Positions 53,897 to 62,081 of a stretch of 64,000 nucleotides of DNA are shown one piece after another (position 1 is the first letter of the stretch; each line of letters begins with the position of its first letter). The stretch is taken from the NCBI GenBank assembly GCA_040880585.1, contig JBBDID010000061.1, forward strand, positions 1-64,000, given 5' to 3'. A program made the translations under genes and the position numbers. The DNA comes from Paracrocinitomix sp040880585 (GTDB lineage: Bacteria > Bacteroidota > Bacteroidia > Flavobacteriales_D > Crocinitomicaceae). The notes beneath the pieces were generated by a model. It ran no database searches, was not told the origin of the DNA, and saw nothing but the letters and a program-made list of their open reading frames with translations.

Positions 53897-54625
53897 ATGA
53901 AAAAGATCCTTACGATAATATTATATGTTTTGCCCGCAGTGGCTTTCAGTCAGGAATTTGCTGAATTTAGTCTGGATAGTTCATTGGGGTGGAATTTTTC
54001 CAGGCAAGAGAAACAGGAATTACCGGATTACATATTAGACCAGATGTGGATTATAAATGGGAATAAACTAACGTACGATTCAGAAAGAATCAGAGTTGAA
54101 GTTGATCCCAACCGTTTTGACACCTTACTGTACAAAGGCCGCGGAAGACAAGAATTTGACACAATCATTTGTAATATTACAGAAGCGGGGAAATATCAGT
54201 TTGTGTACAATGAATGTTGCGGTGCTTTTAATGTTCAGGATGAAGCCTCAGGTAAATTTATTCAAGGAAAGGTGATTTACAAAATTGCCTCTGAAACGCA
54301 AGACACATCCAAACAGTATTTGGGAACTCTCGGCGAAACAGCTATAATGGTCAACGGAAATCATAACGATACATTGGAAGTTGAATGTCGAAGTGCAATG
54401 AGTCCAAATGTTTACCATCTAACATTTAGACAAATAGAAAATTGCAACGATACGCTGGACTGCGACGGATACACTTGCTTACATCTGGACGATACGAGCG
54501 AGCCTATCTGGGAGTTTGCCTTCAAAACAGTGTCTAAGAAAATGGATTTTTTGTATATGCCCTTAAGTTCAAAACCATTAATAATTATCTATGATCCAGC
54601 CTTCGACAAAATAATACTAAAATAA
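53897..54625 (+). CDS. Secreted protein of unknown function, 242 aa
   Basis: Signal peptide MKKILTIILYVLPAVAFSQ with a likely cut after AFS, then a soluble domain with several cysteines (NECCGAFNV, VECRS, IENCNDTLDCDGYTCLHLDD) that could form two or three disulfides. I do not recognise a family. It has no neighbour on its strand within an operon distance and lies between the palindromic element and the convergent propeller gene. The 137-bp gap to that gene (54626-54762) has short CGGGA/TCCCG repeats but no terminator I can support. Confidence 0.65.
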   Translation: MKKILTIILYVLPAVAFSQEFAEFSLDSSLGWNFSRQEKQELPDYILDQMWIINGNKLTYDSERIRVEVDPNRFDTLLYKGRGRQEFDTIICNITEAGKYQFVYNECCGAFNVQDEASGKFIQGKVIYKIASETQDTSKQYLGTLGETAIMVNGNHNDTLEVECRSAMSPNVYHLTFRQIENCNDTLDCDGYTCLHLDDTSEPIWEFAFKTVSKKMDFLYMPLSSKPLIIIYDPAFDKIILK

Positions 54626-54762
54626 CGTTGAGGCAGTAGCTACAAGCACTGGCTGCGCTTCCTTGAAAACATCAATCGGGATGTATTCCGTCATGCGTTA
54701 TAGTTTCCCGAATAAGTTTCACAACGCTTCGCTGTTCAACTAAATCGGGACAGGCTGTTCTC

Positions 54763-57700
54763 CTAAAGTCGGACTCCTATGATACAAACGTCATCTACCT
54801 GTTCATAATTTCCTTTCCATTCTTGGAATATTTCTATTAATTTATCGTGCTGTTCTTGCATGGGTAAATGTGAAATGGAAAGCAAAAATTCCCTTAATCT
54901 TTTCACCATAAATTTTTTGCCTTTTTCGCCGCCAAATTGGTCTTGGAAACCATCTGTGAGGGTATAAATCACATCTTCTTTTTGAATGTCATGCTCTGCT
55001 AGGGTAAAAGGTTCTTGGTCTCTATCATGTTTGCCAATGGGCATTTTATCAGGTTGGAATTGGATGACTTCATTGTTTCTTACCAGCCAAACAGGGTTGT
55101 TGGCTGTAGCAAACTCAATTTTATTATTATTAAAATCAAAACTCACAATACTGGCATCCATACCATCTTTTCCGCCTTCTGGACTGCCGTCATTTTTGAG
55201 ATATTCAATAACCAACCTTCTTGTTTCATTAAATATTTCATTGGGTGCTACTAAACCTTTGGTTATTGATTCTTTTAGACAGGCAATATTAGCAATACTC
55301 ATAATAGCACCCGGCACGCCATGACCGGTACTGTCTGCGTTTACAATCGCAAAATTGCCATTGTTGAGTTGGGAAGCCCAATAGAAATCTCCACTTACGA
55401 CATCTTTGGGTTGGAAGAAAACGAAGTACTCTTTTAAGTTTTGATCAAGTATTTCTTTGGTAGCTAGGAAACTGCGTTGAATACGTTCTGCGTAATTGAT
55501 AGAATCCGTAATTTCTTTGTGGACTTCTTCTATGTGTTCTTTTTGTTGAACCACTTCAGCGGTTCGTTCTTCTACAGTTTTTTCGAGTTCTTCTTGTCTT
55601 TTTCTTAAAGATGATGTTCGCCAACGAAACAGAGTGAGAAGGAGAGTGAGAGCGAGGAGCGCATAAAATGCGCGAGCCCACCAAGTATGCCACCACGGAG
55701 GATGAATGGTAAACGTATATTCAAAAGGCTCGCTCCATTCTCCGCTTTCGCCTATGGCACGGATTTTAAAGGTATAGGCTCCAAAAGGAAGATTACGGTA
55801 TTCTGCTTTGGGTTCTTTGGTAGGTTGACTCCAAGTTTTGTCTAAGCCTTCCAATAAGTAACTGTAATGTATTTTATGCGGTGCTGCCCAATCTATGGCA
55901 ACAAAATGGAAAGTGAGATGGTTTTTATGGTATGGTAGTTCTAAATTTAACGGGTAATTTTCAAATTTTCGCACCCCATTAAAGCTGATATCATTACCCA
56001 AACTATCGGTTATGTTGTAGTAATCTATAAATTGTTCGTTAATGTCTATTTGGTTTAAATAAACTCTAGGGGGATTTTGAGCCAATTTAAAATTGTTTAA
56101 ATCCAACATAGTAAGCCCTTTTCCACTACCCCACCAAGCTTTATTTTCACTGTCTATAAAAGCACTATTGCCGTTAAAATCTAAACCTAATAACCCATCT
56201 TGACTAGTAAACGAAACAATTGAAGTATTACCTTTTATATTTTTATCATGGGGTATTAGGTTAAGCCCTCTGTCAGTACCTATCCATATATTTCCATTTT
56301 GATCTTCAAGAATAGAGGTGACAATATTATTATTCAATCCTTCTTTTTCTGTAAAACATCTAAAGGTTTTTCCATCAAACATATTTACACCACCCCATGT
56401 ACCAAACCAAAGGTTTCCACTTTTATCTTCTAAAATTGATACTACTTTATTGTTACTCAATCCTTCTTTTTCAGTGAAATGTGTAAACGATTCCCCATCA
56501 TACTTACTTACTCCTCCACCCCAAGTTCCGAACCAAAGATTTGCTTTTTTATCTTCATAGATAGCCCATATAGCGTTATTACTTAATCCTTCTTTTTGGG
56601 TGAAACGTCCAAAGGTTTGAGAAGTGGCTTGTTTATGTTTTTCAAGGTCTTCTCGAACTCCCATATCATGTTTACAATTTCCTTCGCGGCAGGGGTTGGT
56701 CGTTTCTCCATCAAACATACTTACCCCTGTACCCCAAGCACCGAATCCAAACCACAAATTTCCATTTTCATCTTTCAAGCTAGTTACAATAGAGTTACTG
56801 CTCAATCCTACATCATCAGTATAATGTGTAAAGGTTTTTTCGTTATAGACATTCGCTCCACCACCACTTGTACCAAAACAAATACTCTTATTTTTATCTT
56901 CCAAAATAGACCATACAGAATTATTGCTCAAACCGTCTTTTTCAGTTAAATGTGTAATAGTTTTCCCATTATACATATTTACTCCACCTCCATCTGTCCC
57001 AATCCAGAGGTTTCCTTTTTCATCTTCGGAAATAGAATAGACAGAATTATAACTTAGTCCTTCACTTTGGGTAAAATGCATGAAGGTTTCCTTTTTGTAT
57101 ATATTAACTCCTCCTCCCCATGTCCCAAACCAAAGGTTTCCGCTATTATCTTCTATGATCGATAAAATGGTATTATTACTCAAACCTTCTTTTTCCGTGT
57201 AATGTGTAAAGGATTGAGAAGTGGCTTGTTTATGTTTTTCAAGGTCTTCTCGAACTCCCATATCATGTTTGCAATTTCCTTCACGACAAGAGTTGGTCGT
57301 TTCTCCATTATACATATTCACCCCTCCACCTCTTGTACAAAACCATAGTTTCCCTTTCTTATCCTCCAAAACAGACCACACATCATTATTACTAAGTCCT
57401 TCTTTTTCTGTAAAATATGTAAAGGAATCTCCATCATACATACTTACACCTTCGCCACCAGAACAAAACCAAAAGCTTCCATTTTTATCTTCAAGAATGG
57501 AGGTGACGTTATTGTTAATCAATCCATCTTTTTCGGTAAAATGTGTAAAGGAATCCCCATCATACTTAGTTACTCCGCCACCCCAAGTGCCGAACCACAG
57601 ATTACCCTTTTTATCTTCATAGATGGAAAAAACGGCATTATTACTCAGTCCTTCTTTTTCGGTGTAATGTGTAAAGAAATTTCCATCATACTTACTTACA

Positions 57701-58608
57701 CCTCCGCCCCATGTACCAAACCAAATATTTTCGTTTTGATCCTCCAAAATAGACCAAACGGCATTATTGCTCATACCTTCATCTTCAGTAAAATGCATGA
57801 ATGTTTCCCCGTTATACATACTCACTCCTCCACTCCAAGTACCAAACCATAGGTTGCCATTTCGATCTTCACAGATAGACATAACTACTTTATCAGACAT
57901 CCCCTCTTTGTCAGTAAAATGTCTAAAGGTTTTTCCATTGTAACAACTAACACCACCTCCTCTAGTAGCGAACCAAATGTTCCCATTTCGGTCTTCCAAA
58001 ATAGAATACACATAAGAAGAATTCATACCTTGATTTACATCTAAGTAATGAAAATTAGCAATAGCAAACTCTTTTTTGGTTGGTTGAAGAGCATTAGTAA
58101 GATGTGGTTGTTTAAATTTTACTTTCTTACCTTTTGCGGGAATAGGCACTCCGGTTTTTATTGTATCGGCAGTGCTGTTAACCAAATAATGTGTGGTGTC
58201 GTTTTCATCAATTTCCGGTACCGGAATTACAGTCAGCGAATCTTTATTTACCGGAATTACGGTGAGATCGTCCGGGATTTTATGTCGGTTGGGGTGGGCA
58301 TTGTGTTTTTCCAAGTTTTCTATGGGAGGGGCTTTCACAACTTTGGGTTTGGCTACGCTGTCGGGATGGATGATTTTGGGTATTGCCGGGATCGGCACTC
58401 CGGTAATAAGCGTATCGCCGTTTTCTAAAATAATGGGTTGTATGGTATCGCCTGTTACTACATTGGTGGTATAGCCGCTATCTTTGTTGAGTTCTATCGC
58501 TTGGGGTTGAGGGAATAAGGGTGGTGGTGTAGTTTCGTTTTTCTTATTACCTGTGCAGGCCGTAACGAGAAGGATGGGCAAGAGGTGTTTTAGGGTTGAT
58601 TTACTCAT
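54763..58608 (-). CDS. Two-component-type propeller sensor with SpoIIE/PP2C output, 1281 aa (paralogue of 17907-21488)
   Basis: The domain order matches its paralogue: lipobox LVTAC (Cys18), a long Pro/Thr-rich linker (about residues 25-160), 14 propeller repeats (FTEKEGLSNN ... NLWFGTWGGGVS), a Y_Y_Y domain, one membrane helix (about 980-1000), a coiled coil and a SpoIIE phosphatase with DVVSGDFYW, NADSTGHGVPG and LTDGFQDQFGG. The metal residues look intact. Two blades, after repeats 6 and 10, carry the same extra segment with CREGNCKHD. The extended frame starts at a TTG at 58632; the ATG at 58608 gives a normal lipoprotein signal. It is a stand-alone gene. Confidence 0.88.
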   Translation of the reverse strand: MSKSTLKHLLPILLVTACTGNKKNETTPPPLFPQPQAIELNKDSGYTTNVVTGDTIQPIILENGDTLITGVPIPAIPKIIHPDSVAKPKVVKAPPIENLEKHNAHPNRHKIPDDLTVIPVNKDSLTVIPVPEIDENDTTHYLVNSTADTIKTGVPIPAKGKKVKFKQPHLTNALQPTKKEFAIANFHYLDVNQGMNSSYVYSILEDRNGNIWFATRGGGVSCYNGKTFRHFTDKEGMSDKVVMSICEDRNGNLWFGTWSGGVSMYNGETFMHFTEDEGMSNNAVWSILEDQNENIWFGTWGGGVSKYDGNFFTHYTEKEGLSNNAVFSIYEDKKGNLWFGTWGGGVTKYDGDSFTHFTEKDGLINNNVTSILEDKNGSFWFCSGGEGVSMYDGDSFTYFTEKEGLSNNDVWSVLEDKKGKLWFCTRGGGVNMYNGETTNSCREGNCKHDMGVREDLEKHKQATSQSFTHYTEKEGLSNNTILSIIEDNSGNLWFGTWGGGVNIYKKETFMHFTQSEGLSYNSVYSISEDEKGNLWIGTDGGGVNMYNGKTITHLTEKDGLSNNSVWSILEDKNKSICFGTSGGGANVYNEKTFTHYTDDVGLSSNSIVTSLKDENGNLWFGFGAWGTGVSMFDGETTNPCREGNCKHDMGVREDLEKHKQATSQTFGRFTQKEGLSNNAIWAIYEDKKANLWFGTWGGGVSKYDGESFTHFTEKEGLSNNKVVSILEDKSGNLWFGTWGGVNMFDGKTFRCFTEKEGLNNNIVTSILEDQNGNIWIGTDRGLNLIPHDKNIKGNTSIVSFTSQDGLLGLDFNGNSAFIDSENKAWWGSGKGLTMLDLNNFKLAQNPPRVYLNQIDINEQFIDYYNITDSLGNDISFNGVRKFENYPLNLELPYHKNHLTFHFVAIDWAAPHKIHYSYLLEGLDKTWSQPTKEPKAEYRNLPFGAYTFKIRAIGESGEWSEPFEYTFTIHPPWWHTWWARAFYALLALTLLLTLFRWRTSSLRKRQEELEKTVEERTAEVVQQKEHIEEVHKEITDSINYAERIQRSFLATKEILDQNLKEYFVFFQPKDVVSGDFYWASQLNNGNFAIVNADSTGHGVPGAIMSIANIACLKESITKGLVAPNEIFNETRRLVIEYLKNDGSPEGGKDGMDASIVSFDFNNNKIEFATANNPVWLVRNNEVIQFQPDKMPIGKHDRDQEPFTLAEHDIQKEDVIYTLTDGFQDQFGGEKGKKFMVKRLREFLLSISHLPMQEQHDKLIEIFQEWKGNYEQVDDVCIIGVRL
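56618..56711 (-). repeat. Cysteine-insert copy 1 inside the propeller gene (after repeat 10)
   Basis: A 94-bp stretch with a near-identical copy at 57215-57308. It encodes TTNPCREGNCKHDMGVREDL then EKHKQATSQ, between blade strand 4 and the next FT-type strand. It differs from the other copy at 5 bases. Confidence 0.85.
57215..57308 (-). repeat. Cysteine-insert copy 2 inside the propeller gene (after repeat 6)
   Basis: Partner of 56618-56711. Of 5 base differences, 3 are silent and 2 fall in one codon (Pro in copy 1, Ser here). The surrounding blades differ much more. Confidence 0.85.
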
Positions 58609-58689
58609 TGCTTCATAGCTTTTAGCTGTCAATATGATTAATAAATTGTTTTAAACCAACTACGTGTACAATTTGTTTTGACAAGCTCA

Positions 58690-59685
58690 TTAAAAAACGG
58701 CAAAAGAGGCATCTAACAAAGCTTCTTCTTTAGCATGTTTTATCGCCACATTAAAACCTTTTCGAATGGCGTATGAACCGTGTTCTCCCAATTTATTTAA
58801 GGCGATAAAACCAACCTGAATATTTTCAAGATTCTTTTCAGTTTTTACGATTCGTTGAACGACTTCTTCACACGCTTTTTGAGGAGATTTCCCATGTCGC
58901 ATGAGTTCTACAATCATAGCACTTCCCGCCACACGCATCACCGATTCCCCCACTCCCGTGGCACAGGCAGCACCAACTTCATTATCTACAAATAAGCCAG
59001 CACCGATAATCGGAGAATCCCCTACACGGCCATGCATTTTAAAAGCCATTCCACTGGTTGTACAGGCTCCGGATAAATTCCCTGCCTGATCTATCCCTAA
59101 CATGCCAATTGTATCGTGATTCTCCCGGTTTACTTCAGGTTGATACTTACCTTCTTTCAGCCATTTCTGCCATCTTTTTTTGGATTTTTCTGTCAAAAGG
59201 TCTTTTGACTTGAAACCTTGCTCCAATGCAAAACGATAGGCTCCTTTGCCTACCAGCATGACATGGGGTGTTGCTTCCATTACTTTTCGTGCCACTGAAA
59301 TGGGATTTTCTATGCCTTGCAAAAAAGCAACCGATCCGCACTGATTTTTATGATCCATAATACAGGCATCAAGGGTAACATGGCCATCTCTATCCGGTAA
59401 TCCACCAATGCCAACACTATTGTTTTCAGGGTCTGATTCTGTGATTCGCACACCTTGTTCTACCGCATCCAAAGCACTCCCGCCGGAACTCAATATTTTC
59501 CAGGCTGCTGTATTTGCGGCTAAGCCATGTTGCCAGGTTGAAATCACAAGGGGTCGGATGGGTGTTATTACTGGGTTGATTTCGTTAGTAAGAGTGGTAT
59601 CATCAGCTCCTGAGCAGCTTGTTGCAGTCAGTAAACCTGCACTGCCAATCGCCGAAATTTTTATGAATTCTCTTCTGTTTTTCAT
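58690..59685 (-). CDS. N4-(beta-N-acetylglucosaminyl)-L-asparaginase (glycosylasparaginase) with Tat signal, 331 aa
   Basis: Ntn-hydrolase that splits GlcNAc from Asn in deglycosylated glycoprotein fragments. It has the self-cleavage site NHD-TIGMLGID with Thr192 as the N-terminal nucleophile after autoproteolysis, and then GACTTSGMAFKMHGRVGDSPIIGAG, the substrate loop. The N-terminus shows a twin-arginine signal (NRREFIK) and a lipobox-like TATSC, so it may be a Tat-exported lipoprotein. The extended frame begins at a GTG at 59706, but the ATG at 59685 gives a proper Tat signal. Such enzymes in flavobacteria salvage glycoprotein glycans. Confidence 0.9.
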   Translation of the reverse strand: MKNRREFIKISAIGSAGLLTATSCSGADDTTLTNEINPVITPIRPLVISTWQHGLAANTAAWKILSSGGSALDAVEQGVRITESDPENNSVGIGGLPDRDGHVTLDACIMDHKNQCGSVAFLQGIENPISVARKVMEATPHVMLVGKGAYRFALEQGFKSKDLLTEKSKKRWQKWLKEGKYQPEVNRENHDTIGMLGIDQAGNLSGACTTSGMAFKMHGRVGDSPIIGAGLFVDNEVGAACATGVGESVMRVAGSAMIVELMRHGKSPQKACEEVVQRIVKTEKNLENIQVGFIALNKLGEHGSYAIRKGFNVAIKHAKEEALLDASFAVF

Positions 59686-59707
59686 CCCAAATGTAAACAG
59701 TGCCACA

Positions 59708-60493
59708 CTAGTCCTCTGAATAAGGGAATTTCAAATGACGAACCGATTTTCCTTTATTTTTAATTTCTTCGAGTGATGATACCCCAATCTGAATGTGTTG
59801 TTTGACAAAATTTGAGGACACTTTTTTATCACTTTCAGAAGTCTTAACCCCTTCAGGAATCATGGGTTGGTCAGAGACAAGAAGTAGAGCACCTACAGGG
59901 ATTTTGTTATGAAAACCCGTAGTGAAAAGCGTTGCAGTTTCCATATCAATAGCCATTGCTCGTATTCGTCTCAAGTAAGTTTTAAATTCACCGTCATGTT
60001 CCCAAACCCGCCTGTTAGTAGTGTAGACGGTTCCGGTCCAATAGTCCATGTTAAATTCTCTTATGGATGAAGAAACAGCCCGTTGCAATGTAAAGGCAGG
60101 TAGGGCAGGAACTTCGGGTGGGAAATAATCATTGGAAGTACCTTCTCCTCGTATGGCTGCAATGGGCAAAATCAAATCTCCAATTGCTGTTTTCTTTTTT
60201 AATCCCCCACATTTCCCTAAAAACAAACAGGCTTTGGGTTGAATTGCACTCAAAAGATCCATAATGGTTGCAGCATTGGCACTGCCCATGGTAAAATTGA
60301 TCATAGTGATGCCATTGGCTGTTGCTGTTGGCATAGAGTTTTCGCTGCCTTTGATCTCGGCACTGTACAATTCAGAGAATATCTTTAAATATCCGCCAAA
60401 ATTTGTCAAGAGGATGTACTGTCCAAATTCTTTAAGGGGAGTCCCCGTGTACCTCACCAACCAATCTTTAACTATTTCTTCTTTTGTCTTCAT
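59708..60493 (-). CDS. amn: AMP nucleosidase, 261 aa
   Basis: Purine-salvage enzyme that hydrolyses AMP to adenine and ribose 5-phosphate. The fold is that of PNP/UDP family 1: INFTMGSANAATIMDLL, CLFLGKCGGLK (the phosphate loop), EGTSNDYFPPEVPALPAF, MAIDMETATLFTTGF (ribose-binding Met-Glu pair) and LLVSDQPMIPEGVKT (catalytic Asp). This is the short Bacteroidota form without the N-terminal domain of E. coli Amn. It lies 22 bp upstream of the glycosylasparaginase gene, so they may be co-transcribed. Confidence 0.92.
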   Translation of the reverse strand: MKTKEEIVKDWLVRYTGTPLKEFGQYILLTNFGGYLKIFSELYSAEIKGSENSMPTATANGITMINFTMGSANAATIMDLLSAIQPKACLFLGKCGGLKKKTAIGDLILPIAAIRGEGTSNDYFPPEVPALPAFTLQRAVSSSIREFNMDYWTGTVYTTNRRVWEHDGEFKTYLRRIRAMAIDMETATLFTTGFHNKIPVGALLLVSDQPMIPEGVKTSESDKKVSSNFVKQHIQIGVSSLEEIKNKGKSVRHLKFPYSED

Positions 60494-60531
60494 ACAGCTA
60501 ACAATATAAATGTTATGAGTTTTAGGAAATT

Positions 60532-60930
60532 TTACTCTTTATCTTTGGTACTTTGAGTCGTTGATGTGCTGTCTTTTGTACAAGATTTCATTACACATTT
60601 ATCGCAGCATTTTTTCTCTTTTGTACAGCATTTCTCTCCCTTTTCACAGCTTTTTATACACTTTTCACAGCATTTATCACATTTTTCCTTGGTACAATTT
60701 TTATCGGCTGAATCGGCACATGACTTTTTACATGATTTATCACACGATTTTTTACACTTTTTATCGCATTTTTTTTGGTTTTTGCAGTTGAGGGTATCAC
60801 AGCTTTTATCTGAAGTAGAATCTAGCTCTGTCTGCTCATCTGAAGTAGTGGTTTCAGTATCTCCATCACCTTGGCAGCTTAAAAGAAAGAGAGAAAAAAG
60901 AGGAGCGAATAAAAAGATGGATAGTTTCAT
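60532..60930 (-). CDS. Cys/Lys-rich lipoprotein, 132 aa
   Basis: Lipoprotein signal (MKLSIFLFAPLFSLFLLSC, Cys19), a short Asp/Thr/Glu linker, then about 70 residues made almost wholly of Cys, Lys, Asp, Glu and Ser (CDKKCKKSCDKSCKKSC; CDKCCEKCIKSC; CCTKEKKCCDKC) with 19 cysteines after the anchor. A Ser/Thr tail ends the protein. The repeat unit is roughly Cys-x2-3-Cys. This recalls metallothioneins or cysteine-rich metal-binding proteins, but no family is recognised. The extended frame begins at TTG 60960, where a minus-strand TAnnTTTG-type box lies (60958-60965), so I chose the ATG at 60930. Confidence 0.72.
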   Translation of the reverse strand: MKLSIFLFAPLFSLFLLSCQGDGDTETTTSDEQTELDSTSDKSCDTLNCKNQKKCDKKCKKSCDKSCKKSCADSADKNCTKEKCDKCCEKCIKSCEKGEKCCTKEKKCCDKCVMKSCTKDSTSTTQSTKDKE

Positions 60931-60957
60931 GGATTCTTGTAGTTTAATTTGTTGGAA

Positions 60958-60965
60958 CAAATTTA
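60958..60965 (-). promoter_or_regulatory. TAnnTTTG -7 box for the Cys-rich lipoprotein gene
   Basis: On the minus strand TAAATTTG is a perfect match. Transcription would start near 60953, 20-odd nt before the ATG. The -33 side has only TTG (60988-60990) at a spacing of 22. Confidence 0.5.
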
Positions 60966-61019
60966 CTCATTTTTACTGAAACACTTTCAACTGACTTTTC
61001 TTAACTTCACCCCTTGGTT

Positions 61020-62081
61020 ATGGAAAACATGCGATTTCATCCGGCAATGAACCTGCTTTTAGTAGGCTTGGTACTTTTAGGGGTGTATTTGGGACAAAAT
61101 ATATTGATTCCTCTTGTGTTGGGAATGGTAGTGTGGTACCTGATTAACGCCATTGGAAGTCAATTTGGAAAGATTCAATTGATGGGGAAAAAAATCCCAA
61201 ACGTCCTTCGTATTTCCCTCTCTGTATTGCTCGTTTTTTCGTTCTTTTGGTTTATTGGAAGAATGGTAATCTCCAATCTGGAGGAATTTAAAGAAGTAGC
61301 TCCGGAGTACAACCGCAGAATTTTGGATTATTCTCAGGCATTGAGCGAAAAGTTAAACATTCCCACTTTTGAGACCATTAGCAGAGAAATTGATCTTGGA
61401 AAAATAGCAGGAACGATTTTAAATTCTTCCCTGGGGTTTTTGACTACATTTTTTGTTGTTGTTTTTTATGTTATTTTTTTGATGTTGGAACAGCAGATTT
61501 TCATGACAAAACTGAACCTGATATTTACCGATAAACGAAAAAAATTGCAATTTTTTCAAATCATTGAACGAATCGATACCTCTGTGAAGTCTTATGTTTT
61601 TGTGAAAACGCTTATTTCATTTTTGGTGTCTGTATGTGCTTACATTGTGCTGCTTTCTTTTGGAGTAGATTTTGCCATATTGTGGGCTTTTCTTACATTT
61701 TTACTGAATTATATTCCTTTTGTAGGATCTTTTATTGCGATTATTTTGCCCACTTTCCTTTCTATGCTTCAGTTTGGCGATCCTTTGATCTCAGGAGTTT
61801 TATTTTTAATCTTAATGGGGATTCAGGTTTTGATGGGTAACTTTATAGAACCCAAAATGGTTGGAAAATCACTGAATTTAAGTCCGTTGGTAGTGGTGCT
61901 GGCCCTGGCTTTTTGGGGAGCACTTTGGGGAATAGCCGGAATGTTTTTGTGTGTACCGATAACCGTAGCCTTAATGATTATACTCAGTCAATTTCAATCT
62001 ACACGATCTGTGGCGATATTGTTATCAGCAGGAAATGATCCCAGTGCCTACAAACGCCCTAAAAATGTCGGTTCAAAATAG
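61020..62081 (+). CDS. AI-2E family transporter (PerM-like), 353 aa
   Basis: Membrane protein with about eight helices, the long periplasmic segment between helices 3 and 4 (EEFKEVAPEYNRRILDYSQALSEKLNIPTFETI) and the family's C-terminal block IPFVGSFIAIILPTFLSMLQFG and NFIEPKMVGKSLNLSPLVVVLALAFWGALWGIAGMFL. Family proteins export small molecules or act as Na+/H+ antiporters; AI-2 is only the name-giving case. The start is the ATG at 61020; the two codons before it begin with a TTG. Its last 23 bp overlap the 3' end of recQ on the other strand. Confidence 0.88.
   Translation: MENMRFHPAMNLLLVGLVLLGVYLGQNILIPLVLGMVVWYLINAIGSQFGKIQLMGKKIPNVLRISLSVLLVFSFFWFIGRMVISNLEEFKEVAPEYNRRILDYSQALSEKLNIPTFETISREIDLGKIAGTILNSSLGFLTTFFVVVFYVIFLMLEQQIFMTKLNLIFTDKRKKLQFFQIIERIDTSVKSYVFVKTLISFLVSVCAYIVLLSFGVDFAILWAFLTFLLNYIPFVGSFIAIILPTFLSMLQFGDPLISGVLFLILMGIQVLMGNFIEPKMVGKSLNLSPLVVVLALAFWGALWGIAGMFLCVPITVALMIILSQFQSTRSVAILLSAGNDPSAYKRPKNVGSK

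Noticed and set aside
53880..54660. Orphan secreted-protein gene as an integron cassette (GTTAGAT before it and AACGTTGAGG after it)
   Set aside because: There is no paired inverted-repeat attC structure at either side and no integrase gene in the window. GTTAGAT also occurs by chance elsewhere, for example near 17885.
54626..54762. Terminator between the orphan gene and the propeller gene
   Set aside because: Only short, widely spaced CGGGA/TCCCG pairs were found, with no T-run.
57221..57622. Open frames opposite the propeller repeats (also 56596-56949 and 20191-20412)
   Set aside because: They arise from the repetitive codon pattern of the propeller genes and have no family-like sequence.
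60566..60979. Long open frame opposite the Cys-rich lipoprotein
   Set aside because: It mirrors the repetitive Cys/Lys codons of the other strand and has no signal, motif or plausible start region. The lipoprotein frame has a clear lipobox.
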